Source of the DNA: Planctomycetes bacterium syqfu
GTDB taxonomy: Bacteria; Planctomycetota; Phycisphaerae; Phycisphaerales; Phycisphaeraceae
Assembly: GCA_020974905.1 (NCBI GenBank)
Contig: CP087563.1
Span: 7,192,001-7,256,000, forward strand
Reading direction: 5' to 3'
Length of the DNA stretch: 64,000 nt
Shown here: positions 35,684 through 43,747 of the stretch, one piece after another
How the letters are laid out: each line of letters starts with the position of its first letter
Position numbering within the stretch: position 1 is the stretch's first letter
The notes under the pieces: generated by a model
Databases searched by the model: none
Told to the model about the DNA's origin: nothing
What the model saw: the letters and a program-made list of their open reading frames with translations, nothing else
Program-made: the position numbers and the translations under genes

Positions 35684-36235
35684 ATGTTTCACAAGAATCT
35701 ATGGGCTCCCTGGCGAATGGCTTACATGCAGCAACTCTCTGCTGAGATGGACGAAGCGTCTTCAGAAAAATCTGCTCAGTCGCAAAAATCCAGTGGCTGT
35801 TTTCTCTGCGATGCCTTTACAACGGACATGAACACGGATGATGCCCAAATGCGCGGCGTGTTGCATGTGGCCAAATTCAATTCCATCTTGCTTAATCGCT
35901 ATCCCTACACCAATGGCCATTTACTGATCGCACCGGCAGAACATGTCGGTTCACTATCCGACTTAAGTGCTGATTGTCGGTCGGAGATGATGGAGTTGGC
36001 GGAGATGGCTGAGCGACTGCTGCGGGATGCCATGCACTGCCAGGGCGTGAATGTCGGCATGAACCTGGGCCGATGTGCTGGCGCCGGAGTTCCAGGCCAT
36101 GTGCATATGCACGTCTTGCCCCGCTGGGAAGGCGATACCAACTTCATGCAAACCATCGGCAGTGTCCGTGTCCAACCCCAGGCATTAGATGCCAGCTACG
36201 CCCATCTACGCAGCGCGTTGGAAAAGATGCTGTAA
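35684..36235 (+). CDS. HIT-family nucleotide hydrolase/transferase (Ap4A phosphorylase-like)
   Basis: The 183-residue protein has the branch signature near the start (MFHKNLWAPWRMAYMQQL), a CFLC metal-type pair, LLNRYPYTNGHLLIAPAEHVG and the histidine triad GHVHMHVLPRW, in which the middle His is the nucleophile. Members of this branch (FHIT/ATP adenylyltransferase-like) cleave diadenosine polyphosphates. No ribosome site stands near the ATG, in line with the leaderless promoter. Confidence 0.93.
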   Translation: MFHKNLWAPWRMAYMQQLSAEMDEASSEKSAQSQKSSGCFLCDAFTTDMNTDDAQMRGVLHVAKFNSILLNRYPYTNGHLLIAPAEHVGSLSDLSADCRSEMMELAEMAERLLRDAMHCQGVNVGMNLGRCAGAGVPGHVHMHVLPRWEGDTNFMQTIGSVRVQPQALDASYAHLRSALEKML

Positions 36236-36246
36236 AAGACTTTAAC

Positions 36247-36706
36247 CTCACGCCCGCTTCGCTCAAGACGCAGAGACGCAAAGATGCATGAGAATGAAAT
36301 TGTCAGATTGTTATCGATTCGGCAGTCAAGATACATCAAGCACTAGGGCCTGGACTGCTCGAATCTGTATATGAGACCGTTTTGGCAAATGATTTATCTA
36401 AACATGGATTGGATGTCCAAAGACAAGTTGCAGTGCCGATTATTTATGAAGGTTTGGAATTTAGTGAAGGATTTCGGGCAGATATCATCGTTAATGAATT
36501 AGTTATTCTGGAATTGAAATCAGTTGAGCAAATATCCAAAGTTCATCATAAGCAATTGCTGACATATCTCCGACTCAAACAAGTGAAGCTCGGATATATT
36601 CTAAACTTTGGCGCAGCATTGATGAAGGACGGTATCAAACGTATCGTCAACGGGCTCGAAAATTGAAATCTCCGCGTCTTTGCGTCTTGAGCGCAGCGGG
36701 CGTGAG
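36247..36706. repeat. Inverted-repeat element enclosing the GxxExxY gene
   Basis: The left arm (36247-36284, CTCACGCCCGCTTCGCTCAA then GACGCAGAGACGCAAAGA) and the right arm (36671-36706) are inverted copies with three or so mismatches over 35 bases. The right arm begins four bases after the stop of the gene; the left arm ends at its ATG. The words are those of the cargo-free element at 28461-28628. Confidence 0.7.
36284..36666 (+). pseudogene. GxxExxY-family (PDDEXK_3-like) protein, frameshifted near the start
   Basis: The body is intact and clearly GxxExxY: QIVIDSAVKIHQALGPGLLE plus SVYE (the signature G-x-x-E-x-x-Y), VPIIYEGLEFSEGFRADIIV and ILELKSVEQISKVHHKQLLT, with the acidic residues of a PDDEXK-like fold. 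It should begin MHENEI (ATG at 36284), but one base is missing after the ATT codon near 36301, so the start and the body are in different frames. Without repair, only in-frame TTG at 36382 remains, which loses the signature. The family function is unknown. The gene is framed by inverted repeats and looks like decaying mobile cargo. Confidence 0.8.
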
Positions 36707-36711
36707 ATAGA

Positions 36712-36748
36712 AATAAAAAAAGAACACCGACAGATATCGATGTTCTTT
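36712..36748 (-). terminator. Terminator of the PilZ gene
   Basis: On the minus strand AAGAACATCGA and TCGGTGTTCTT form an 11-bp hairpin (one GU-type mismatch), followed by a long T run. It lies about 65 bases beyond the PilZ stop. Confidence 0.8.
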
Positions 36749-36814
36749 AATCGTTGTATGAACCACATGGACCGGCAAAGTTGGCCGGACAGGAGGATTG
36801 TTTTTTTCAGCGGA

Positions 36815-37180
36815 TCAGGCAGCCGACGGAGCCATGCCGAAGCGGGCGCCGATTTCGTAGCCGTCTTCGCGTTTGATGCAACGGACGACGCGACAGTTAC
36901 TGTCGCAGGCACCGTCCGGGCCGTGTGCCGGGAACATGACGGTCAGGTCGCTGCCGACTTCAACCGGTTCGCTGGTGAAAGCACCGAGGCCGGTGGATGA
37001 GATATCCATGAGGTCAATGGCAGAGATCTTCGAACGACTTTCGCCATCCTTGCGGAAGCGACGAAGCACGGTGACGCGGCCATCCATGGGACGACGAGCG
37101 TCGCGGCGACGTTCAAACAATAGGGCATCGACTTCAACGATTGGTGATACGAGTTTCAGTGCTGCTTGTGACATGGTCAT
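36815..37180 (-). CDS. PilZ-domain protein (probable c-di-GMP receptor)
   Basis: The 121-residue protein is one PilZ domain. The c-di-GMP motif has two parts: RRRDARRPMDGRV (RxxxR) and DISSTGLGAF (D-x-S-x-x-G). The middle has HGPDGACDSNCRVVRCI and the end YEIGARFG. It has no effector domain, so it would act on a partner. AGGA lies 4-5 bases before the ATG at 37180; ATG at 37174 is an alternative. Two PilT ATPases elsewhere in the window are possible, unproven partners. Confidence 0.88.
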   Translation of the reverse strand: MTMSQAALKLVSPIVEVDALLFERRRDARRPMDGRVTVLRRFRKDGESRSKISAIDLMDISSTGLGAFTSEPVEVGSDLTVMFPAHGPDGACDSNCRVVRCIKREDGYEIGARFGMAPSAA

Positions 37181-37271
37181 CTTTTCCTGCCAAAATGTGA
37201 CCGGACCCTATAAGTAGAATCGGCAGAATAACCGTCAGGGTTTACCCAAAGTGATACAAAAATTGACAAAA

Positions 37272-38831
37272 ATGAACGATGAACTCCTCAATCCAGGCCA
37301 AAAAGGCCGTGTTGTCCTCGTCAGCGCAGGCCCCGGTGATCCCGGTTTGATCACTGCTGCAGGCCTCGAATATCTGGCGTCTGCAGACGTCGTGGTCTAT
37401 GACGCACTCTCAAGCCCGAAATTATTGGCACATGTTCAACTCGATGCCGAATTGATCTATGTCGGTAAACGGGGCGGTAACCATGCCAAGACACAGGATG
37501 AAATAAATGACATCCTGGTCCAAAAAGCAAAGTCGGGAAAATTGGTTATCAGACTCAAAGGAGGCGATGCTTATCTCTTTGGGCGTGGTGCTGAGGAATT
37601 GGCGTATCTGGCCAAGCATGGCGTCGATGCCATCGCGTTACCCGGTGTCACCGCTGGTGTCGCGGCACCGATGATGGCAGGCATCCCCGTGACCCATCGC
37701 AAGATTGCGTCCACGGTCACCCTCGTCACCGGCCATGAAGATCCGACCAAGGACGAAACCGCGGTCGACTACCAATCCCTGGCTGGACTCATTGCCAAGG
37801 GCGGCACCGTTTGTTTCTACATGGGTGTCGGTCGGCTGAGTCTGATCTGTGATGTCCTGCAATCCCACGGCCTTGCAGCAGACACACCCGCAGCACTCGT
37901 CCAGTGGGGGACCACCCCGCAGCAGCGACATATTGTCACCAATCTTGGCAAAGCAGTCACCGATGTCGAAAAAGCTGGCATCAGTTCACCTGCGATCATT
38001 CTCGTTGGCCAGGTCGCTGCCATCTCCGAACCCGGGTTGGACTTTTTCACCAGGCGTCCTTTGTTCGGTCAGACCATTCTCATCACCCGCACCCGTCAGC
38101 AGGCCTCCGCGTTTGGTTCGCAACTGGGCTATCTCGGAGCGGATGTGATTGAAGCACCGACCATTGATATTGTCCCGCCGGACGATTGGGCGGATGTGGA
38201 TGCGGTGATCAAGGACGTGAAAAATTACGATTGGCTGATTCTCACCAGTCGCAACGGCGTGACGGCGATGCGCGACCGGATGGCCGAAATGAAACTCGAT
38301 GCCCGACATTTGGCAGGGGTGAAGATCGCAGCCATCGGCAGTGCGACCGCCGAGTCGTTGGAAGATGAACTGAAGATCATTCCCGACCTGGTGCCGACGA
38401 AGTTTGTTGCTGAGTCCCTGGCAGCGGAGTTGATCGCCAAACATGACGTGGCAGGTAAGAAAATGTTGTTGCTACGTGCTGACATCGCCCGACCTGCGCT
38501 GCCGGAGTTGCTCGCTGAGGCCGGGGCCCAGATTACCGAGCATGTGATTTACCAGACGAAGTTGGCCGACGGTTTAACCGACGAAACGCTGTTAGCTTTG
38601 CGTGAAAAACGCGTTGATTGGGTGACGTTCACCAGTTCGTCGACCGCCAGGAACATGGTTGATTTGCTTGGCAGTGAGAAGGATTTACTCAAGGATTGTA
38701 AACTCGCCTCCATCGGCCCGATCACCAGCAAGACCATGACGGACCTTGGCCTGCCGATCGATGTCGAAGCCAGCCAATCGGACATTCCTGGTTTGGTGGC
38801 AGCGTTGGTGGATGTCGTGAAGCCCAAATAG
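37272..38831 (+). CDS. Fused uroporphyrinogen-III C-methyltransferase / uroporphyrinogen-III synthase (CobA-HemD)
   Basis: Residues about 10-255 are a SAM-dependent uroporphyrinogen methyltransferase (VVLVSAGPGDPGLITAAGLE, YVGKRGG, VIRLKGGDAYLFGRGAEE, LPGVTAGVAAPMMAGIPVTHR), which leads to sirohaem and cobalamin. Residues about 265-515 are HemD (FGQTILITRTRQQASAFGSQ, WLILTSRNGVTA, DWVTFTSSSTARNMV, ASIGPITSKTMTDLGLPIDV), which closes the tetrapyrrole ring. The fusion places precorrin synthesis after ring closure in one protein. A GTG at 37251 is the longer start; neither has a ribosome site. Confidence 0.94.
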   Translation: MNDELLNPGQKGRVVLVSAGPGDPGLITAAGLEYLASADVVVYDALSSPKLLAHVQLDAELIYVGKRGGNHAKTQDEINDILVQKAKSGKLVIRLKGGDAYLFGRGAEELAYLAKHGVDAIALPGVTAGVAAPMMAGIPVTHRKIASTVTLVTGHEDPTKDETAVDYQSLAGLIAKGGTVCFYMGVGRLSLICDVLQSHGLAADTPAALVQWGTTPQQRHIVTNLGKAVTDVEKAGISSPAIILVGQVAAISEPGLDFFTRRPLFGQTILITRTRQQASAFGSQLGYLGADVIEAPTIDIVPPDDWADVDAVIKDVKNYDWLILTSRNGVTAMRDRMAEMKLDARHLAGVKIAAIGSATAESLEDELKIIPDLVPTKFVAESLAAELIAKHDVAGKKMLLLRADIARPALPELLAEAGAQITEHVIYQTKLADGLTDETLLALREKRVDWVTFTSSSTARNMVDLLGSEKDLLKDCKLASIGPITSKTMTDLGLPIDVEASQSDIPGLVAALVDVVKPK

Positions 38832-38842
38832 CAAAGACAATA

Positions 38843-38991
38843 AACCACAGATGAACACAGATATCAAGACAGGAATTATTGAGCACCAGATGTCAATCTG
38901 GTGCAGGTCGTTGACAAGTCGATCGCGGGACCTGCACCGCATTAACATGCGGTGCTCATGGCTTGTTTTCTATCTGTGTTCATCTGAGGTT
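38843..38991. repeat. Cruciform-forming nested repeat (ACAGATGAACACAGAT family)
   Basis: Outer arms AACCACAGATGAACACAGAT (38843-38862) and its inverted copy (38971-38991) match except one base. Inside, 38881-38957 holds GAGCACC/GGTGCTC arms with two hairpins, GCACCAGAT-N-ATCTGGTGC and GCACCGCAT-N-ATGCGGTGC, and a third pair GGTGCAGGTC/GACCTGCACC. No gene is inside. It sits between cobA-hemD and the isochorismatase gene. The outer word recalls the outer arm of the element at 28461. Confidence 0.7.
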
Positions 38992-39034
38992 AAATTGCCT
39001 TGGAACGAGATGTGAAATTGACAAGGAAGATCAA

Positions 39035-39592
39035 ATGCCGATCAGTCGGATGATTAAAGAACGTAGTGCTGTGTTGGTGTTGGATATGCAGGAGAAACTG
39101 CTGCCGCAGATTCATGAATCCGAGCGGGTGATCCAGCAGGTGGGGCGGATGGTGGATGGGGCCAATGCCTTGGGTGTGCCGGTGCTGGTGACCGAGCAAT
39201 ATCGCAAGGGGTTGGGGGATACTGTCGAACCGATCAAAAGCAAGATTGCCAACGCGGTGATTAATGAAGAGAAGACACGGTTTTCAGCGTTGATTGATCC
39301 AATTCTGGACAAGCTCCGGGAGTTGGAAGTGACGCAGGTGGTGGTGTGCGGGATTGAGACGCATATCTGCGTGCTTCAGACGTGCATGGATTTAACGGAA
39401 AAGGGCTTTGAGACAGCAGTTGTAGTCGATGCAGTGAGTTCGCGTCGGCATACCGATCGGCAGGTCGGATTACTGCGTATGAACCAGATCGGGATCGTAC
39501 CTGTGACGGTCGAATCCGTGCTGCTGGAGTGGGTTGGAGATGCCTCTGATTCGGACTTCAAAGCGGTGTTGCCTGTGATCAAGGCGATTTGA
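39035..39592 (+). CDS. Isochorismatase-family hydrolase
   Basis: The 185-residue cysteine hydrolase has the catalytic Asp in AVLVLDMQEKLLP, a Lys-containing strand (NEEKTRFSAL) and the nucleophile in VVVCGIETHICVLQT (C-G-I-E-T-H-I-C-V), with DAVSSRRHTDR near the end. It resembles the YcaC/nicotinamidase-like hydrolases; the substrate is not clear. AAGGA stands 7 bases before the ATG at 39035, which rules out the longer frame that starts inside the upstream repeat. Confidence 0.9.
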   Translation: MPISRMIKERSAVLVLDMQEKLLPQIHESERVIQQVGRMVDGANALGVPVLVTEQYRKGLGDTVEPIKSKIANAVINEEKTRFSALIDPILDKLRELEVTQVVVCGIETHICVLQTCMDLTEKGFETAVVVDAVSSRRHTDRQVGLLRMNQIGIVPVTVESVLLEWVGDASDSDFKAVLPVIKAI

Positions 39593-39708
39593 GGCTATAT
39601 TACCGTCCCCGAACGTTGCTCAAGACGCCCCTTGGCGTTAGTCTAATGTGAATATCATCCCGCGTTTGGCATGTGCCAGGCATGGATTTCTACAGGAGGT
39701 TACTATCG

Positions 39709-39888
39709 ATGCTTGATATTTATGAGAAGCTTCAGCAGCAGATCGCCGAAGTGGAGCAGGACGTCCGCAAGGCCGCTGGAGGCAATCGTGCTGCCGGGAC
39801 ACGCGTTCGAAAAGCCATGCAGGAGATCAAGGCTACGGCCCAGGACCTGCGTACCAAGGTACTCGAAGCTCGTGAAGAAGAGCACTAA
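39709..39888 (+). CDS. Histone H1-like (Hc1-type) small DNA-binding protein
   Basis: A 59-residue helical protein: MLDIYEKLQQQIAEVEQDVR, then KAAGGNRAAGTRVRKAMQEI. Its layout (charged helix, GN-x-AA-x-x-RVRKA) matches the Histone_HC1-like family known from chlamydiae and planctomycetes, which bind and compact DNA. AGGAGG lies 9 bases before the ATG at 39709, which settles the start against 39673. It is a stand-alone gene. Confidence 0.85.
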   Translation: MLDIYEKLQQQIAEVEQDVRKAAGGNRAAGTRVRKAMQEIKATAQDLRTKVLEAREEEH

Positions 39889-39974
39889 GTCGCTGACGGA
39901 TCGCTCCTGACGCATTGAACTTAACACGCTAACACCGAAGGCAGATGATGCCGCACGGAGGCTTTGCAAGACGC

Positions 39975-40448
39975 ATGGCACCATCCTTTCTTTTTGATCT
40001 GAATAAATACGATTTAAATACTGTCAAATACGGCGTGGACGTGATTGAGAAAATCAATCCCCATCGCGGCGCGATGCGTCTGCTTGATGGTGTCTACGAA
40101 TGCGTCCTTGACGCACCGGCAGAAGTCATCGCTTACAAAGACATTCGTGATGACGAATTCTGGGTTCCCGGCCATGTTCCCGGTCGCCCGTTGTTCCCCG
40201 GTGTGTTGATGCTTGAAGCGGCTGCCCAGTTGGCCAGCTTCGTCTGTCTGCAACGTCTTGAACAGCAGTTTATGGGCTTTGCAGGGGCACAGGATGTCAA
40301 ATACCGCGGACAAGTGGTTCCCGGTGACAAGTTCATTCTGATGGGTAAGGAAATCAAAATCCACCCGCGCCGCAGTACCTGTCAGATGCAGGGGATCGTC
40401 GACGGCAAGCTCGTCTTCGAAGCCACGATCATCGGCATGGTGTTCTGA
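39975..40448 (+). CDS. fabZ: FabZ-type 3-hydroxyacyl-ACP dehydratase
   Basis: The hot-dog-fold enzyme (157 residues) has the FabA/FabZ motif HVPGRPLFPGVLMLEAAAQ, where His and the Glu of the helix are catalytic. The N-terminus FLFDLNKYDLN and the RDDEFWVPGH block are typical of planctomycete homologues. It dehydrates the 3-hydroxy intermediate in fatty acid synthesis. The ATG at 39975 is chosen; ATGs at 39945 and 39948 give a longer N-terminus. Confidence 0.9.
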   Translation: MAPSFLFDLNKYDLNTVKYGVDVIEKINPHRGAMRLLDGVYECVLDAPAEVIAYKDIRDDEFWVPGHVPGRPLFPGVLMLEAAAQLASFVCLQRLEQQFMGFAGAQDVKYRGQVVPGDKFILMGKEIKIHPRRSTCQMQGIVDGKLVFEATIIGMVF

Positions 40449-40657
40449 GTATGAACGCCCAGTGATATCGGCGGGATAGATGACAAGAATGTCACAAGTC
40501 CAAATCCGCTGTGTTTGACGTGCTTTTCACAGAAAAAATCGCCAATCGGACAAAACTGTCCGGTTGACCGTCACGTCCTCACTGATTATTCTTTGCCTCT
40601 TGGCTCAATTGTTCGCGTAACGATTTGCATTGCACTTAATGGATTGAGGATATCGCG

Positions 40658-41200
40658 TTGTTTACCACGCTTGCAGCTGGCACTGACTCTGAATCATTGG
40701 CACAGGTTGCGCCGTTTCTCTACCTGATCTTTGCAGCCATCACCATCCTCAGTGCCTGGATGATCGTCATCAGTCAGAACATCGTCCGCATGGCCATGTA
40801 TCTGCTGTTTACTCTCGGTGGTGTGGCGGGGCTTTACTTCCTGATGAGTGCCGAGTTCCTGGCAGCGATCCAATTGATCGTCTATGCAGGGGGCACGTTG
40901 ATTCTCATCGTCTTCGGCGTGATGCTCACCAGTAAAAATCCATTTATCCGACTGCAGACCATGCTTTGGGAACGTTGCGTTGCCATCGGCCTGGGGTTGC
41001 TGTTAGCCATGTTGATGGTCATCGCTTTGGCCAACACGCCGATCAAACAGACCGGCACCGAAGCGGTTGCTCAGAATCACGATATTCACACACTGGCCAT
41101 CACCATGCTTTCGAAATATCTCGTGCCCTTTGAGGTTGCTGCCGTGTTGCTGCTGGTCGTGATGATCGGTGCGGCATATATGGCAAGACGCCGGGCCTGA
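40658..41200 (+). CDS. nuoJ: NADH-quinone oxidoreductase subunit J
   Basis: The 180-residue membrane protein has five helices and the NuoJ core IVRMAMYLLFTLGGVAGLYF and IQLIVYAGGTLILIVFGVML. The start is a TTG preceded by GAGG at 8 bases. It begins a nuoJKLMN set; the hydrophilic arm genes (nuoA-I) are not in the window, so the complex is split in the genome or lacks parts. A small hairpin CGGACA-N4-TGTCCG (40547-40562) precedes it. Confidence 0.94.
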   Translation: MFTTLAAGTDSESLAQVAPFLYLIFAAITILSAWMIVISQNIVRMAMYLLFTLGGVAGLYFLMSAEFLAAIQLIVYAGGTLILIVFGVMLTSKNPFIRLQTMLWERCVAIGLGLLLAMLMVIALANTPIKQTGTEAVAQNHDIHTLAITMLSKYLVPFEVAAVLLLVVMIGAAYMARRRA

Positions 41201-41241
41201 GACGATTGAACTTAATTGGTTAAGAAAACAGAGATGCTGAT

Positions 41242-41571
41242 ATGACCATGCTCGCTTTATTCCAACCCGGCCTTTACCACCTGTTGGCGGTGTCCATTGC
41301 ACTGCTCACTGCAGGGGTTGCCGTGATTCTCACCAAGCGAAACGCGGTTGGGATTCTCATGGGGGTGGAACTGATCCTCAACGCTGCGGGTTTGAACTTC
41401 GTGGCATTTAACCGATATGTTTGGGCAAACGCCGTGGACGGTCAGATGTTCACGCTGTTTATCATTGTGCTCGCTGCTGCCGAAGCTGCGGTGGCGTTGG
41501 CCATCTTCCTGAACTTTTACAACAACTTTGACACCATCAACGTGGACCAGGCAGACGAACTGCAAGGTTGA
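41242..41571 (+). CDS. nuoK: NADH-quinone oxidoreductase subunit K
   Basis: This 109-residue three-helix protein has the two membrane Glu residues expected for proton transfer: NAVGILMGVELILNAAGLNFVAF and IIVLAAAEAAVALAIFLNFY. It is 41 bases after nuoJ and 6 before nuoL. Confidence 0.95.
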   Translation: MTMLALFQPGLYHLLAVSIALLTAGVAVILTKRNAVGILMGVELILNAAGLNFVAFNRYVWANAVDGQMFTLFIIVLAAAEAAVALAIFLNFYNNFDTINVDQADELQG

Positions 41572-41577
41572 TCGCTC

Positions 41578-43689
41578 ATGCATGCTATGCTTACACTCGC
41601 CGAATTGACAAGTGATCAGGAACTCATCCGCAAGCTGCTGTTTTGCGCGACGCTCCTGCCATTGGTCAGCTCGATTTTCACCTTGTTCCTGGGTACGAAG
41701 TGGCTCAAGAAACAGACCGGTCAATTTGCCGTCTCTGCGATGGCCATGTCTTTTGTCTGTGCCTTGTTTGCTGCTTTCAAGTTCACCACCGGTGATGTCG
41801 AACCCTTCACATGGGCCATCCCCTGGATTCCGATTCCCGGCCGCGAAGCAGGGTATCTGTATCTTGGACTTTTCTGCGATCAATTGACCGTTGCCCTGAT
41901 GGTGATGGTGACCCTCATCAGCACATTGGTGCACATCTACAGCATCGGATACATGGAAGGTGATAAACGCTACGAGCGCTTTTTCTGCTATCTCTCTGCG
42001 TTCACTTTCTCCATGCTCGGCATCGTCACTGCCAACGGCTTGATGCAGCTTTTCGTCTTCTGGGAACTGGTGGGTCTGACGAGTTACCTGCTCATCGGAT
42101 TCTGGTTTGAGAAGAAGGGGCCGCAGCAGGCATGCAAGAAAGCCTTCGTGATGAACCGCGTGGGGGACACCGGTTTTCTCATCGGTTTCGGGATTCTCTT
42201 TGCCCAGCTTGGTGGCAAGGTGTTACTGCCTGCGACCGACGGCGGCATGTTCGACGCCATTGCTGCTGAACTCGGTGGCAAAGCTGAGATCATGGCCAAC
42301 CCGCCGATGTGGTTGACCATTGCGGGTATCGGCCTGTTCTTCGGCGCGATTGGCAAGAGTGCCCAGTTCCCGCTGCACACATGGTTACCAGACGCCATGG
42401 AAGGTCCGACGCCGGTTTCCTCCATCGTGCACTCCGCGACCATGGTTGCAGCAGGCGTCTATCTGACCGCACGCATCTTCCCGATTCTCACGCCGGCAGC
42501 CCATCTGTTCGTCTGCATCATCGGTCTGATCACGTTGGTCATGGCTGCATGCATGGCGGTGGTCATGACGGACATTAAACGCGTCCTGGCTTACTCTACG
42601 CTGTCACAACTTGGTTACATGATTTTAGGCGTCGGAAGTGGCGCCTATATTTTTGCGCTCTTCCATTTGGTGACACACGCGTTCTTCAAGTGCTGCCTTT
42701 TCCAATGCTCCGGCTCGGTGATCAACATGGCTCACCATCAGCAGGACATGCGTTATTACGGTGGCTTGGCTAAGAAAATGCCACTCACCGCGCTGGCTTA
42801 CGGGATCTGCACCCTGACCATCTCCGGCATCGGGTTTGGCAGTTGGTCCTTCCTCTCAGGTTTTTACTCCAAAGACGGGATTATTCTCGGCAGCTACAAC
42901 TATGCTCACGAACTCGGTGGTTGGGGAAGCCTGTTTCTTTGGGGGCCGATCATCGTTGCCTACATCACACCGTTTTACATGGCTCGCAGTTTTGCACTGA
43001 CATTCCTGGGTAAACCCCGTGATCAGCATCTTTACGATCACGTCAAGGAAGCGCCCAAGACCATGGTCGGACCGCAGCTGGTGTTGGCCTTGTTCGCGAT
43101 TATCAGCGTGCCCTGGATTCTGCCTTGGGAGCACATGATTGAAATGACGCAACAGAGTCTGGTTGCCAACGGCGTGACTTGGATTCCTGGACTGCATGAA
43201 CTCCACGAAGCCCATCACGGTATTGCTGCACCCTTGCTCTTTGGCTTGGCCGGTCTGCTGATGATTGGTGTTGGCATCTGGATGTATAAGGATGGCTTTG
43301 GTAAAGCGGAGTTCCTGCTTAAGAAGGTGCCGGGGTTGAAGATCCTTCACACCTGGGCATTGAACAAGTTTTACTTCGACCACCTGTATGACATTTTCAT
43401 CGTGAAGATGACCAAGTGTTTTGCAGGCATCTGCAGCTTCATCGACAAGTGGGGCGTGGATGGTCTGGTTAACGTCGTTGGTCTGTGGACCAAGGGGCTT
43501 GCCAGGTTCACCGGCGGCTTTGACAACAAAGTGGTCGACGGACTGGTCAACGGTGCAGCCAACTCTGCACGGGCAGGGGGCCAGGCATTGCGGACCACGC
43601 AACCCGGTCGCATCCGTGTGTATGTGTCCCTGCTATTTGTCGGACTGATTATCGCCTTGATGTTTGCCCTGACTTTGGTCGCAAACTAA
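41578..43689 (+). CDS. nuoL: NADH-quinone oxidoreductase subunit L
   Basis: The 703-residue antiporter-like subunit shows the proton-pump motifs: MQLFVFWELVGLTSYLLIGFW (key Glu), AFVMNRVGDTGFLIGF, KSAQFPLHTWLPDAMEGPTP (key Lys) and RVLAYSTLSQLGYMILG. The long C-terminal lateral helix and the extra final helix are present (residues 590-703). It couples quinone reduction to proton or sodium export. Confidence 0.97.
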   Translation: MHAMLTLAELTSDQELIRKLLFCATLLPLVSSIFTLFLGTKWLKKQTGQFAVSAMAMSFVCALFAAFKFTTGDVEPFTWAIPWIPIPGREAGYLYLGLFCDQLTVALMVMVTLISTLVHIYSIGYMEGDKRYERFFCYLSAFTFSMLGIVTANGLMQLFVFWELVGLTSYLLIGFWFEKKGPQQACKKAFVMNRVGDTGFLIGFGILFAQLGGKVLLPATDGGMFDAIAAELGGKAEIMANPPMWLTIAGIGLFFGAIGKSAQFPLHTWLPDAMEGPTPVSSIVHSATMVAAGVYLTARIFPILTPAAHLFVCIIGLITLVMAACMAVVMTDIKRVLAYSTLSQLGYMILGVGSGAYIFALFHLVTHAFFKCCLFQCSGSVINMAHHQQDMRYYGGLAKKMPLTALAYGICTLTISGIGFGSWSFLSGFYSKDGIILGSYNYAHELGGWGSLFLWGPIIVAYITPFYMARSFALTFLGKPRDQHLYDHVKEAPKTMVGPQLVLALFAIISVPWILPWEHMIEMTQQSLVANGVTWIPGLHELHEAHHGIAAPLLFGLAGLLMIGVGIWMYKDGFGKAEFLLKKVPGLKILHTWALNKFYFDHLYDIFIVKMTKCFAGICSFIDKWGVDGLVNVVGLWTKGLARFTGGFDNKVVDGLVNGAANSARAGGQALRTTQPGRIRVYVSLLFVGLIIALMFALTLVAN

Positions 43690-43747
43690 GAGGTTACTGA
43701 GATAGAACCACAAACGAATTTGTATAGATCATCATTGGATCACAAAC

